A stretch of DNA of 64,000 nt from contig NC_089722.1 in the NCBI RefSeq assembly GCF_035083965.1, positions 33,961,958-34,025,957 on the forward strand, given 5' to 3'. Each line of letters begins with the position of its first letter. Position 1 is the first letter of the stretch. The stretch comes from Branchiostoma lanceolatum (taxonomy: Eukaryota; Chordata; Leptocardii; Amphioxiformes; Branchiostomatidae). The translations under genes and the position numbers were made by a program. Shown here one piece after another: positions 19,011 to 54,769 of this stretch. The notes beneath the pieces were generated by a model, which saw only the letters and a list, made by a program, of their open reading frames with translations, was not told where the DNA came from and did not search any database.

Positions 19011-20644
19011 TTACTTCTGAACATCTTTGAGGCCTTTAGAAATTTGAAGATAACACCAAGGTATGATAATCAAGAAGGACAGCGGCCAGAAACATTATAA
19101 TGAAATCATGTTACGTTTTACGTCAGTTACTGAAGTGTTCAGACATTGTCTGAAGGTATGTTCTGAACCGCTGCTTTTGGGCGCACAGTCTTCAAGTCAG
19201 TAAAAACAATTACTGTTACAGTATATCATTTTGTATCTACTGAGTCGGGCAAGTGTCAACCGGCAGTCACATGGATATGACTAATGCAATGTCTAAAAGT
19301 AAATTTATAACAATTTCGCAACTATCGATTTGGAAAGAACATTTGGTTGCGTGAAAACTGCGACAGATTCACTGACACCGTCATTCCCTATGCGCCTTGC
19401 TCTTGGCAACTTTTTAAAAATTTGAAGCTTGGTGTGCAAGTGTGCACAGCAATCTAGCAATATAAGTGGTCCGAGTGTATTATTGATACATTACGTACAT
19501 GTGATTCTTAAGATTCCCAGGCATCGTGTCAAATTCAACACTGTGTCCACATCAAACATTTACCTGCCCTACATACTATGATACTGGCACTTCAAAGACC
19601 GTAAATTTCCCCACGTTTCCTTCCGTTGAGGCGTTGTACAGGATTTTGCAGAATTTTGTCTAAGACATAAATCAGAGATTCAAAATACACAACGGAGATA
19701 AATATGAACGAATAAGGTTTGATCCAGCGTAAAAAGTTTGCGCAGAATCTCCACAGTGGTATGGAAACTACATCAAACATTTGATTACCCCAAATAACAG
19801 AACTTATATGTCAACATTGTGCAAAATTTGATCAAAGAGAAATGATGCTGTACGGACACATGAAGCGTCTGGTATTTCTCAGATAACGTGTCCAGTGGTA
19901 TATATTGAATTGAAACGTAACATAAATTTAACATAACAATAACACACTACTTTACCTTTGTTTTCCAGTTACTCGTATCATCCTTCCTACAAAGTATTAA
20001 AAATACGTCCGTACAGCAATGAACACCTACAGTACCCCGGAATTACTTATTATGTCAAGGTCTTAAAGTGCCGTGCTGTAGAGGATTGCAACTCTCTGAT
20101 TCCTTAGACATGACCTCTTCAACTTCCCGAAGCCTCGGAGGCCAGAGGTAAAGGTTCATGGAGAGGTTACAGCCATAAATGCATTCTAAATTCATCGTAG
20201 ACATGGGTACATCTTTTTCAAATCTCAAAGTTCATAAATAGAAGGCTGTCTTCATCCTTTACATTGGCTATTTGATTGCCCCACATATTTGGGTTCCGGA
20301 ATGCCCCTCACATCGTCCTAGTCAGCTCTTGACCGGACATCATTAGTCAATGACATCTGTCTGCATTTTAGGCCATTTCTGGTGGCTTCTTCAACACTTG
20401 TATGCACAGGGACCCTCCCGCATCACTGTACACAACACATCACCAATGAAACGCCTTCTTGACTAAATGATTGACAGAGGGTGGTTACACTGATGAACTT
20501 AAACAAATATGGACGGCTCAAAGGCTTAAACACCCGCTGGCCGGTATAGCTCAGAACCCACCGTCTACGGCTCTCTGGTAAGACCGTCCAGGTTCTGACA
20601 GCCAGTTCTCCTCCAGGCCTGTTCGAAGCTCACACCAGGAAAGC

Positions 20645-23600
20645 ATGGCCGCTCAGGTGTCACGAAAGACCGTTGTAACCACTTCCGAAGGCGCGCTACA
20701 AACTCTCAGCGACGCCAGGATGACCCGCGCCAGCGAGAAGAAAGAGCTCGGCATCCTCAACGACCGCTTCGCTACCTACATCGACAGGGTGCGAGCCCTG
20801 AACGAGAGCAACGCCACCCTGGAGGTTCAGCTGCAGGCCGCCCAGGTCAAAGCCGCTCCCGTCGACAAGGCAAAGTTCGAAGAGATGCTGAAGGAGCTGC
20901 GGACTAAGGTGGACGAGCTGTCGAAGGAGAAGGCCCAGGTGGAGGTGGAGAGGAACAGCTGGCAGACACAGGCGGAGGAGTGGCAGGGAAAGTACGTTAT
21001 ATCATTACTTTCAAATTCATTACTTTCCATTAACTACGCATTTCTTGGCATTTCAAGGTTTCAACAAATCGTTTCTTTATTTCTTCATCGCATTGGTTGG
21101 TATGACGTTGGTTGGTTGGTTGGTTGGTTGGTTGGTCGGTCGGTCGGTCGGTTGGTTGGTTGGTTGGTTGGTTGGTTGGTTGGTTGGTTGGTTGGTTGGC
21201 TTGCTAATCGGTGGGTCGGTCGGTCTGTTGGTCAGTCGATCGGTTATTAACGTTACTAAGCATGGTCCACGTGTTTTGTTATAGGTGCGAGGACCAGATA
21301 TCAGTGCGCTCAGAGCTGAAGGCTGACATTGAGAAGCACAAGATGGTAAGTTTTTTCTCCTGACTACGTCAGATTTGTCTAATCCTTGATTACTTAATTG
21401 GAATATTATGCAACGTAGAAGTATGACTGAAAAGACAACAAAACGCACAAAGCGTAAAAAGTTCGTTTTTAAAAAAAAAATGAAATTCGTTGAGCGCTGA
21501 GGTCGCATAGAGCGCGCGGCGAGAGCGCCGTCCTCGAGGAATGGGGTATAAAGAACGTTTTACTTTACCACCTTAAAATAATCCATACTTTTTTAGGAAC
21601 TGGAAATCATCACAGCGGCGCGTGCGGGCTTTGAGAGCAGGCTGGCGGTCGCACAGGAAGAGATTGAGTTTGTGAGGAAGACTCACTCGGAGGTAAGCTA
21701 GTCTGTCTGTATGTCATTTAGTTGCAAGTAAAGCCATATATTGACTCGATTATATGGATGCCATCCTCCGGCAACCCCAAAACTCATGACGCGAGTGTGT
21801 GAATAAAAAAGTTTAGCAAAAAAGTTGCCTTCATTCATCATTAAAACTGATTGAACAAATGACTAAACACACAGAGTATGGTATACCATACAATAGATTT
21901 TCTGTTCTTTCACATCTTGTTTTTTTTTTAAATTTGGAATTGACTTTGTCTTTCTACGACATTAGTATCATTTCCTGATTATTTTTTGCAATTTACGGGC
22001 ACAAGATCGGTGAAATGATAAGATTGTAACCCGGAACTTCATGGACTCTGGGCCCAACACCCTGCCGTTACGCCACACGAACGCTTTATGAATATGGGCA
22101 CATTTTACAGGAGATGACAGTTCTGCAGGAAGAGTTGGCTCTGACTGTGACTAAGATAGAGTCTCAGCAGACGGTGATGACTGGACCAGATCTCAGCGAC
22201 ACCCTGAAGGAGATCCGTGAACAGTACGAGACGATCGGACAGGCGAACAAGCAAGATGCCGAAGCCAAGTACAAGGAGAAGGTAAGAAAATATGGGGCTA
22301 ATCCAGAACGCTTGTGCTTAAGAAATATCCTCTTTTCAGGAGACAGCTTTGTAGTTGTAGAAATACCAAGAAGATCTGAAAAACGACGCTGGGAGTAGCG
22401 TGTAGACATGCAAAGGTTTAGGTAGGGCAAGTCGTAATCTAATGTGCAACATTCATGCAGTATTACCAGCCACAAAGCGGACCTACGAAGCTGATGTCTT
22501 ATGTCCAAGGCCAGTTACACAAGGCAAATGATGCCGGAATCAGTGTTTGATAATATAATGAAGTCTTCAACCCGTATTCTGAAATGGCCAATGTTTATAC
22601 TAGTTTTTACCATATATAACCATATGATAGTATATGATTAGCTTCACCAATGGAACTAATGATATGTGATTACTTGTCTTTGCTGCTATATGTGACAGTT
22701 TGCGGAGATAGCCCTGCTACGGGAGAAAGACAGCGAGGCTCTAGCAGCCGCCAGGACAGAAGTGGCTGAATTCCAAAAGAAGCTCAGCACCATAAGGGCC
22801 GAGTCCGAGGCTATCAGGAGCAAGGTGAGTGTGTGATGCTGTCAACATGAGTGTTGTGAGGTAGCCTGTGGACTTTTCAACATTTTTTTGGACATAAACA
22901 GTCATACTTCCTTCTACAAGACCTCTGATCTCCGAACACACGTGGGCACAAACTATTTCTGTTGTGTATTTAGTATATCTATAAAAGTGATCAAATGTCT
23001 CAACCATGTTTAAACTGGATTATAAGACTGATTACATTGTACTCAAACTAGCGATGTGTAAACTGCCATTGGGTATATATTTCTGCCTGTCCCTAAACTG
23101 TTGACTCTCCAATATCTGCTTTGCTGCCTAAGAGTTAGTGTAATGTTCTGTATCATTTACCAATATATTATGTTGTATTCCTGACAGAACGGTGCTTTAG
23201 AAGACAGCCTAAAGCTGACAGAGACCCGTATGCTGAAGGAGGTTGAAGGATACAGGCAGTCCATCGAGAAACGGGAGGCGCAGATCGAGAAGATGAAGCT
23301 GGAGATGGCCCAGAATCTCACCAACTACCAGGAGCTGATGAACGTCAAACTGGCGCTGGACATTGAAATAGCAGCTTACAGGAAGCTGTTGGAAGGGGAG
23401 GAGATGAGGTAAACAGGCAACTCTATGAGGCCACAACAAGTAATTTTCATGGATGACATCAACTTCAAATTGAATGCTAAAACAGAAAAGGATGGCGAGG
23501 AAAACAATATGGCGAAAAAGAAGGTGGCCAAATTAGACACCATAATCATTGTAAAAAGAATTGAATAGACAAATATGGTATAACAACCAACAGGTCTTTT

Positions 23601-24273
23601 ATTCCTGAATTCAATGAAGTGAAACTTCTAGAATTACAATTAAGGCTACAACACGACATATTTCCCATTTTGGAAAGACATATTGACCATCTCTGGATGG
23701 GATTCTTTTTCAAAATCAGGCGAAAATTGATGAGCGCGCTGATATCATCCATGTACTTGCTGTGACCTGATGCTTGATACATTTATTTTCTGTGGAATAG
23801 ACAAGCCCCAAAGCTCTGCCTAACCATGTCAAAACATAACATGCAAATTGAAGTAAAACTGTTACTTCCAGTTGCTTCAAGCTGAAAAAACGTTAACCAA
23901 CAACTCTCTTATTGCTGCCTACATGAAACTGTAAGAGAAAAAAAAACCATAGCACTCGTGGCTGTACATTTGTACCAATATTCCATTTGTTTTTATTTTC
24001 TTTATCTTGACTTCTTATCTGCACGTAGTTCATATCTCTGCTTCGATTGGTAATTTGTCGACCGATTTTAATGGGGGGGGGGGGGGTGGTTGTGCAGATT
24101 AAAAAAAGTGTATGATTTTAACCTTTTCACCAAAAACTGACATACGCAAATAATGACCTGACCAAAGCAACTTTGCTCGTGAGTGTCACAGTGAACTTTA
24201 GTACGAGAAATCAGTCTACAATTAACCACTTATAATGTTTATTTCTCTTGATTTGTCCCACAGGTTGTTTTGA
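20645..24273 (+). CDS. Cytoplasmic intermediate filament protein, gene 3 (copy A)
   Basis: Seven exons: 20645-20991, 21285-21345, 21597-21692, 22111-22281, 22699-22824, 23188-23408 and 24264-24273. The GT-AG sites and phases are consistent, giving 343 residues to the first stop. Internal exons of 61, 96, 171, 126 and 221 nt match gene 1. The head is very short (about 29 residues), the rod starts [21 protein letters not shown], and helix 2B ends [20 protein letters not shown]. The last exon gives only Leu-Phe before TGA (24271-24273). The same frame then stays open for 23 codons to a second TGA at 24343-24345, and it aligns with the gene 1 tail (RLF-stop-QAQ against RLFSEAQ). The tail therefore seems to have been cut by a recent stop, or is read through. 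Start chosen at the ATG of AAAGCATGG. Confidence 0.92.
21108..21236. repeat. (GGTT/GGTC)n microsatellite in intron 1 of IF gene 3
   Basis: A tetranucleotide tract, mostly TTGG with TCGG variants, starts about 115 bp after the exon-1 donor. It differs in length and order between copy A and copy B (62358-62482), so it is a useful marker for telling the copies apart. Confidence 0.95.
22020..22085 (-). mobile_element. tRNA-like SINE head fragment
   Basis: On the minus strand GTGTGGCGTAACGGCAGGGT resembles an A box and CCGGGTTACAATC resembles a B box, about 30 bp apart. There is no acceptor stem or discriminator that would make it a functional tRNA gene. It lies in intron 3 of IF gene 3. Copy-B twin 63265-63330. 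Confidence 0.55.
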
Positions 24274-24842
24274 CAAGCCCAGATTCCCCAGCCGGACCAG
24301 GCGGCACAGCAGGCACAGCAGGCACCTGGAAACGACGGCATGTGAGAATGTTACGACGCAAAAGATGATTTCATAGCAAGCTTCTGATATAGTCCCGTGG
24401 TATTAAAATCATAGATCTTCATTTTACGTTTTTCTGTCAACAGTGCATGTTTAGACGGATGCCAGTGTTAATCCAGTACAATAGAGACTGAAGCAAAAAC
24501 TACTCGATCACGATAAAAAGAAGACAACGTGCTTTTGAGTGTAGTTGCGTATACACTACAATAATACTTTGTTTGACTCGCCCACAAACTGTTGAATTTG
24601 GAAGTAAAACAGTCAAACAAGTAAAGTATTAGACTTATCTCCAAGCAGATATATATCGATGATGCTTAGTTTTGCGCGTTTTTACTTCAAGTGGTTATGA
24701 GAAGCGGCTGGGTAAACAAACAACTACGGGGTGAATGATAGACGTGCCACGTGTATGTCACGTTAGCACATCTCGGCACTCTCGCTCTGACACTTATGTA
24801 GTATTTGTAATTGATTTCAGCTAATATAAAAGCAACGAACGT

Positions 24843-24848
24843 AATAAA
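24843..24848 (+). terminator. Poly(A) signal for IF gene 3 (copy A)
   Basis: AATAAA at 24843-24848, within overlapping AATAAAATAAATAAA, lies about 570 bp after the first stop. IF gene 3 and the GH10 gene converge here, with their signals about 240 bp apart. Confidence 0.5.
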
Positions 24849-25087
24849 ATAAATAAAATTGAACTGAATGTCTGAATGGTCCATCATTCGTGTTAGCTTT
24901 CACAAAACGTACTAAATTCTGTGTCCTCTGCTCTGTAACAAAAGACCACACAGACAAATATATAGATGTAGATTTTGAAAAGGAAGATGTGTATAAGACT
25001 CATTTATTAATGTACTGTCTTCTTACTTAACAATGACAGGAAATATGAACTGATGCCCGAGACTTGAAGTGATTCGATCTTTTCCAC

Positions 25088-25093
25088 TTTATT
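25088..25093 (-). terminator. Poly(A) signal for the GH10 gene
   Basis: On the minus strand AATAAA lies about 55 bp after the GH10 stop codon (25151-25149). A second AATAAA is at 25008-25003. Confidence 0.6.
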
Positions 25094-25148
25094 CTGCATT
25101 TTCATAATCAGATAAATGTAGACATCTACATGTATAAGCTGTGGCCTC

Positions 25149-48779
<23,631 letters not shown>

Positions 48780-49686
48780 CTTAAGGGTAATAAGATGTTG
48801 CTCTTCTAGCCTTGTTAATAATAATAATACTATTGTTACATATGATAAGACTAAGTTATCTCCAAATGTCTGGCGCCCTTTAAGAGCGAGCTTAATAGTA
48901 TATTTTACGCCCGTTTTACAAGAATTCCCAGAATTGCACAGGAATGTATGGAATCCGTCCGCCCGCCTGTCACTCTATACCTTCTTTAGCACGGTCTGGC
49001 ATCCCAGCACGCAGGTCGATGACAGATGACCTACTTAAGTGGTTTCCGATTTCGTACTGGTGGGAGTGTGTCAGGGAGTTCTCAGGGCACCGAATCTAGT
49101 ATTCTAGCTTTGGAAAGGGTTTTCAACCTACCACAGTTGATCTATTATCTCAAGAACGTGCTGAACATCATGCCTCCCACCAACAAAACCTCTGTTGACT
49201 CAAAAAACTTGGCAGAGGCCTCTCTGATTTCTAAGTGCGATTTGAACAAATATTATGGCAGAACTATAAGTGCTACGTTGATACTTTCCTTACATGACAG
49301 TAAGATCAACCCAGACACCTTCGCTATGGCAATAATTTTTAATCGCCACACTTTTTCCAATTGTGACCGTAGCATAGTAAGGCTACCTCTCGAATGTCTA
49401 TCTCCAGTTCATAAATGAAGAAGAAAAATCATTCATTGACAATAGCACTAGGTCATGGTCTACCAAAGCAAATGTTTATTCTTCAGAAGCCTCTTGAATT
49501 TCATGATTTATTCGTACAAGTTTGACTTAAACAAATGTTCACACGTTGCATGCTACGATTAAAATGATGATATATGCTAATGATGTAATACGACGTCACA
49601 CAGCTTTACGTCATCCGATTCAAGTACTTCCTCTCTAGCTGGACTTGATTTCCATCGTGACTTCACGCCTCACCTGACTGCTGACC

Positions 49687-52600
49687 TCACGTTTGACGTT
49701 TTGGTTGGGCTTCGCTGAAGAGCCTGTATAGTGGAAATCATTCAAACAAGAAAATTGCAAGAAATGAGTGTTTACAATATGAATAGCGATGGGCGTTTAC
49801 GATGGCGATATAGATTCTATTTTCTGAGCATAAGTCTTTTCACATTCTATAAGATCCAAATATGTCAACATTAGCCCATATTGAGATTGAATATTCATGT
49901 GATAATAACCCCACCTCAACTCCTCCCCTTCCAGCAGCTTCCTGTAGGCCGCTATCTCCACGTCCAGCGCCATCTTGATGTTCATGAGCTCCTGGTACTC
50001 CACGGTGTGCTGCGTCATCTCCAGCTTCATCTTCTCGATCTGCTGCTCCAGCTCGCCGATCGCCAGCTTGTACTCCTCAATCTCCTTCAGACGGCGGGCC
50101 TCTGTCTCCGCGATGTTCGTCTCCAGGGACCCGGTCTAGTAAAGAAGACACATCATTTTTTTTACTTTCTCTCTGATTTCATACTACAGTGGACTGAAAA
50201 CACGATAAACACACAAACACAAAAGAGGTTCGTTTTTAATCTATGAAATTCGCTGATCGATCTGTCAAATAGCTCTGTTGCAGGGAGGTCGCCGCCCGAG
50301 TGGAATGTTGCTGAAATGCTACGGTCAACGTGCCCGTAGAGGGTGTAGCCCCGGCCGGGCGTCGAAGTCACAAATTTGTCCCGGTGGACTACGAAAACTG
50401 GGAGGTACCTCTCGGTGATCCCATGATAAGCTTCGGCGTCTATTTGTCAACGGGTCACGGGCTTATTTGAACTCCGAGTTAAAATCAACCCGGAGCTCGG
50501 CCGTGCCAAAAATAGCCCGGTAGTCACAGAGTGTTCCCAGGGGCCACGCCCGAAATTGCACATAAACAAACTGTTAACTACCCATTGGGGCCCCTTTGCC
50601 CAATTGTGACCGTAGCATAACCAAGGTAAGGCGATGACCCAACCTTGTTCTTGAGTGCCTCTGTCTCGGTGACGATAGACTGAAGCATCCTCTTCAGGTT
50701 GGTCAGCTCGGACCGGGCGGAGACCAGAGCCTCGTTATCCAGCTCCCGCTGCTGGGCCAACTCGCTGAACTGGAAAAAAAGAAAACAATACCAACGTTAG
50801 ATAATATGCTTTGTTTTGTTTTGAAATATTTGCTATGAGTTATGACTGAATATTGGACTAAAGGCATTTTTGCTACCGTTCAAGAGGACGAGAATCATAA
50901 CTCGTCTGGCTATATGCATTATACACAACAATGTTCATGCAACTCGAATATTACGTCAATATTTAGCCAGAGTCCTTGCCCCAGGGCTATTTGCAACATA
51001 ATCTGTTTATAGAAAAAGAAAACAGATAGTGTAAGATAACAATGTTGACAAATAAGTAGTATACAAGGAAGTATATTTACAATTGTACTTTGGAATAGTG
51101 CCAATAATTAGGATATCGCTTTATATATGTGAGGTACGGTATAACATATCTTTTTTTCTCACTTTTCATGGTCCTACGGCGTCAATTCGTCACCAGGTCC
51201 TGGGGTAATATTCTAACTACGAGTTAAATACATCTGAGGACCCGGACATGCGCCAAAATAGCCCGATAGCCGCAGGGTGTCCAACGGGGCTAGCTAGGGG
51301 TCACGCCCGAAAGTAAAAAAAGAAAAAAAACTCCGAAAACTCCCCGGTGGGGACCCTTTTTCTGATTGTGATCACAGTATTGGTAATGGTCTCACCTTGA
51401 GCTTGTACTTGGCCTCGGCCTCCTCCCTGTTGGCCCGTCCAATGATCTCGTACTGCATGCGGATCTCACGGAGAGTCTCGCTCAGGTCAGGTCCAGTGAT
51501 GATCGGAGCCTCGGTCTTAACAATGGCCACGGTCTGGTTCAACTGGTACTGCACCTTACGCGTCTCCTGTAATGGTGCAAAACTTACATGGTAAGGATAT
51601 CTGATTATCGTTGTGAGTGTATAGCAGTATGTATGGTATTGTATGAATACAATACATTGTTATAATAGAGATATGTCTACAGCCGAAATGTATCGCCAGT
51701 TGATGCCCGCGGATTCGGAAATTAATTGATTGAGTGTACAGTCTGTCTAAGTTCAGTGCAACTTAAACGTTTAAGTAACAAAGCATTCGATGGATGTTTG
51801 TTCTTTCTTTTGTATTCAAAAGTCGTATCATTATTCGATACATGTGTCTTCTATCTACAGCGTCAAGCTTGAGTTCAAAAAATTCCATAATCCTTAACTG
51901 TTTATCTGGAGCACAAATACAATTCCGGGATGGTTCTAACGTGACGAAGACATGAATAGCAAAGTCTTTTTATTCAAAACCACATATTTAACAAGAGCCG
52001 TCTGCCATCTTCATCAAGGTAATTCTGACTTGTTCACTGTGCACTGAAGTAAGTGTTACTGCTAACAATGCGGTCCCAAACGTAACGTATTGTCACATAC
52101 ATAGTCAGGGCACAGTGAACCAGTAAGAATTGCCCTAAAGAAGATGACAGACGATCATCGAAACGTCGGCTCTTGATGAATATGTGGCTGTAAATACAGA
52201 TCTTTGCTATACAGTCATTAACCAACCTGATGAAGTTATTCACGGTGACAAGGACATGCCTACCTCATCATAGACCCTCTTGAGGAACTCAATCTCCTCC
52301 TGCGCGGTGGTCAGCTTGTTTTCCACTCCAACACGCTCCACAGTCGCCGCATCTACCTCCTGGAAAACAGATTGCAGAACCTCTTATCTCTTTGAACAAC
52401 TGTTTGCATGTACCTAGCATACCATTACAATATGTACAGTACACAGTGAACGAAGAAATGCTTCCGGAAGATTCTATGCCGGGAGCCATCTAAAATACTG
52501 ACGTACAATACAGATCTAGAGTTAAACGAACATCGGTCCGTAAGACCATAACACCTCCTCACCACAGTAAAGAAAAGAAAACTGAAGTGGTACGACTACG

Positions 52601-53553
52601 TGTCACGGTGATCGGTATGAGCCAAAACGAGCAAGGAAGCGTCCAGGGAGGAAAAAGATAGGTAGGCGACGAGGGATAATATCAAAGAACTGACAGGCAT
52701 GAAACTACTTGAAACACTAAGATGAACAGAAAACCGAGAAGGGAGGAGAAAACTGGTTGCCAGATCTTCTGTGGTACCCCAACGGTCAAATAGTTAGACT
52801 AGTGACTAAATGGGATGAGAAATTAGAAGAACACAATAGATATAAAAGATCGCATTAAACAGTTGGATATATCCATAGTATATCAGCAATATGGGGATTT
52901 AGCGGAAAGAGAAGACCCACCGTTTTGACCGTTGCCAGTTCTGTCCGCATGGCCTCAGTCGTGGCAGTCTCGGTCTCGCACCTGACGAGTAGTCACATCG
53001 ATAAATGTTCATTTCAACGTCAATTTGCTCTAGCCCTAATAACCTCATATTGAGTCTGAAACTGTCATGGTCAGTTAAAACGATCAGTACATTCTAGTTT
53101 CTGGTCAAAAGCTATGTTCAATGATATTCGTAAACCTACGGTATGGAGTGAAACATGAAAGAGGAAACTGTGGACTTACTTGGCCTGCCACTCCTGAGTC
53201 CGTGCCTGCCAGCTGGCGCTCTCGGCGTCCAGCTGAGCCTTCTCCTGAGTCAGCTGGTCCACCAGCGCCCTCAGCTCCGTCAGCTCCGTCTCGTACAGCT
53301 CCGCGATGTCGGTCTCCTCCCGCGCCTCCTGGATCCTGATCTGGGTCGTCAGCTTGGTGTTCCGCTCCTGCAGGGAGCGCACCTTCTCGATGTAGTTGGC
53401 GAAGCGGTCGTTCAGGACCACCAGCTCCCTCTTCTCACTGCTGCGGGTCGCCCTGGCGTCAGCGAGGGTCTGCAGCGCTCCTTCGGTCGGGATGGCGGGG
53501 GCGACAACGGGCTTTGCACCGCCAACGCCCGCTCGTGCTGCTTTGCTAGCCAT
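49687..53553 (-). CDS. Cytoplasmic intermediate filament protein, gene 1 (copy B)
   Basis: Seven exons: 53553-53180, 52981-52921, 52359-52264, 51566-51396, 50769-50644, 50135-49915 and 49723-49687, again 361 residues. It differs from copy A in exon 3 (TVERVGVEN here, TVGRVGVQN in copy A) and in the tail (PKRQT here, PKCQT in A). Intron 6 lacks 21 bp found in copy A just after the exon-6 donor. The Glu residues in exon 3 fit the charged coiled-coil surface better, so copy B looks like the less altered version. Head, rod and tail are otherwise as described for copy A. Confidence 0.92.
50317..50617. mobile_element. TGCTACGGTCA inverted-repeat element, copy B
   Basis: Twin of 9076-9376 in intron 5 of IF gene 1 copy B. 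Its termini are unchanged. Confidence 0.7.
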
Positions 53554-54769
53554 GGCGTTTCCTTAGATCTTCGACCTTGTCTTGATTTTGAAACTGGCGT
53601 CTGAGCACGACCCTCGAGGCGTTGTCAGTACCGGTGCTAGAGCATCTACCCGGTACACAGCTTCTTTACACAGTTTTAACTTTAATCACATAGTCACTTG
53701 CTGTCAATCTCTTTGGCTCACGATGCTTGCCATTGGTTAACAACGCTGTTCCAGATTATAGAAACACCAGATAGTTTACTGGGTTCAACCAAGTTTACAG
53801 AGGACATATCAGGCCCCAATGTGTAAACACGTCACAGGTTCGCGACCTTTCGTTCCCACCCTATGGCTTCATATAGAAAGTTATGCGTGAACTGCTGATG
53901 AGCTGAAGAGTATGTAGGGCAATCAAATGTTTGAGGGAAAACATGCTTGTATCTTGTTAGTGGAAAAGATGTGCTCTGAATCGTTTTGTTACTATACCCG
54001 AACCTTCGTCCTTCAATAACGGGATTTATTGGTAATTTATCTACATGCATTAGATTAGGTCGTCATTTCATTTGTAAACGTACCTAGAGTACGGTTTCAT
54101 CAAAATAGAATGCAATGAGTAGAAATATTGCAGGTCTTTAGTATTTAGGGCAACTAAATATGTGATATGATTCAAGGCGACACCCTTTTAACACTCGTGA
54201 ATGTACAAAGTTCCTTTTTCTCAAAAGAAGAGGAAAAGTCAAATGTTCATCATCGTTGCACAAAGGTGCCAAACGTGGCTTTGCGAGCTGGGATAGGAAG
54301 TACAGGCGAATGGGAAATGGACTGGTAATATGCTCTTTGGCCTACATGTATTTTAATGATCTCTTATGCTGTAGGAAGAGGGAAGCAAGAAGTTCAAGGC
54401 AACAGTCCACCTCGGTGCTAAGCAGAGGTCATCCGCGTGTTAATGTCTAAGAAAAATGTCATTAGTCCGTCTTGGCGAAATGGTATGTCCATATAAGGCA
54501 TTAGTTTGTGACGTCCTTTGCCCTCCGTGTGTGCTGTCACGTATGGATTAGCTGATGTGCCTGGTTGGACATGGACGAAGTGATTGACAGGTGATGCTTA
54601 CGTAGTTGATCTTAAAATACAATCCGAGAAAAAAAGGGCGGCTGCAGAGTGATATCCCTGGCAGAAGTTTTCAGTAAAAGGCAGCAGTGCGCCAAAACCT
54701 CTTCCTTGGTGGCCTTACACTATCCACAAAAGATAAGAAGAAGCTACGGTCGAATCAAGTCAAACCAAA

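Larger units (their letters stand above)
16495..20644. other. Intergenic region between IF genes 2 and 3
   Basis: No splice-supported exon is recognised. It carries three short inverted-repeat elements (17343-18093, 18588-18782, about 18846-19010). In particular no rod-end exon for IF gene 2 was found. The last few hundred bases must hold the promoter of IF gene 3; I see no clear TATA box there. Confidence 0.6.
3741..22755. repeat. Segmental duplication, copy A
   Basis: From ATTATCTTTGCCGAG at 3741 this segment matches 44689 onward in direct orientation, base for base apart from scattered substitutions and small indels. 22755 is only where the matching partner runs off the window end at 64000. 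The offset is 40948 at the left edge, 41263 after a roughly 309-bp gap in copy A near 5186, and about 41245 over the IF genes. The copy carries one orphan GH10 exon and three IF genes. In compared coding exons I count about 3 differences in 460 bases. Confidence 0.97.

Noticed and set aside
21077-21508. Pro/Thr/Asn repeat protein on the minus strand
   Set aside because: It translates the TTGG microsatellite in an IF intron.
22020-22085. Functional tRNA gene
   Set aside because: A- and B-box-like sequences are present, but no matching acceptor stem or plausible anticodon arm was found. A SINE head fits better.
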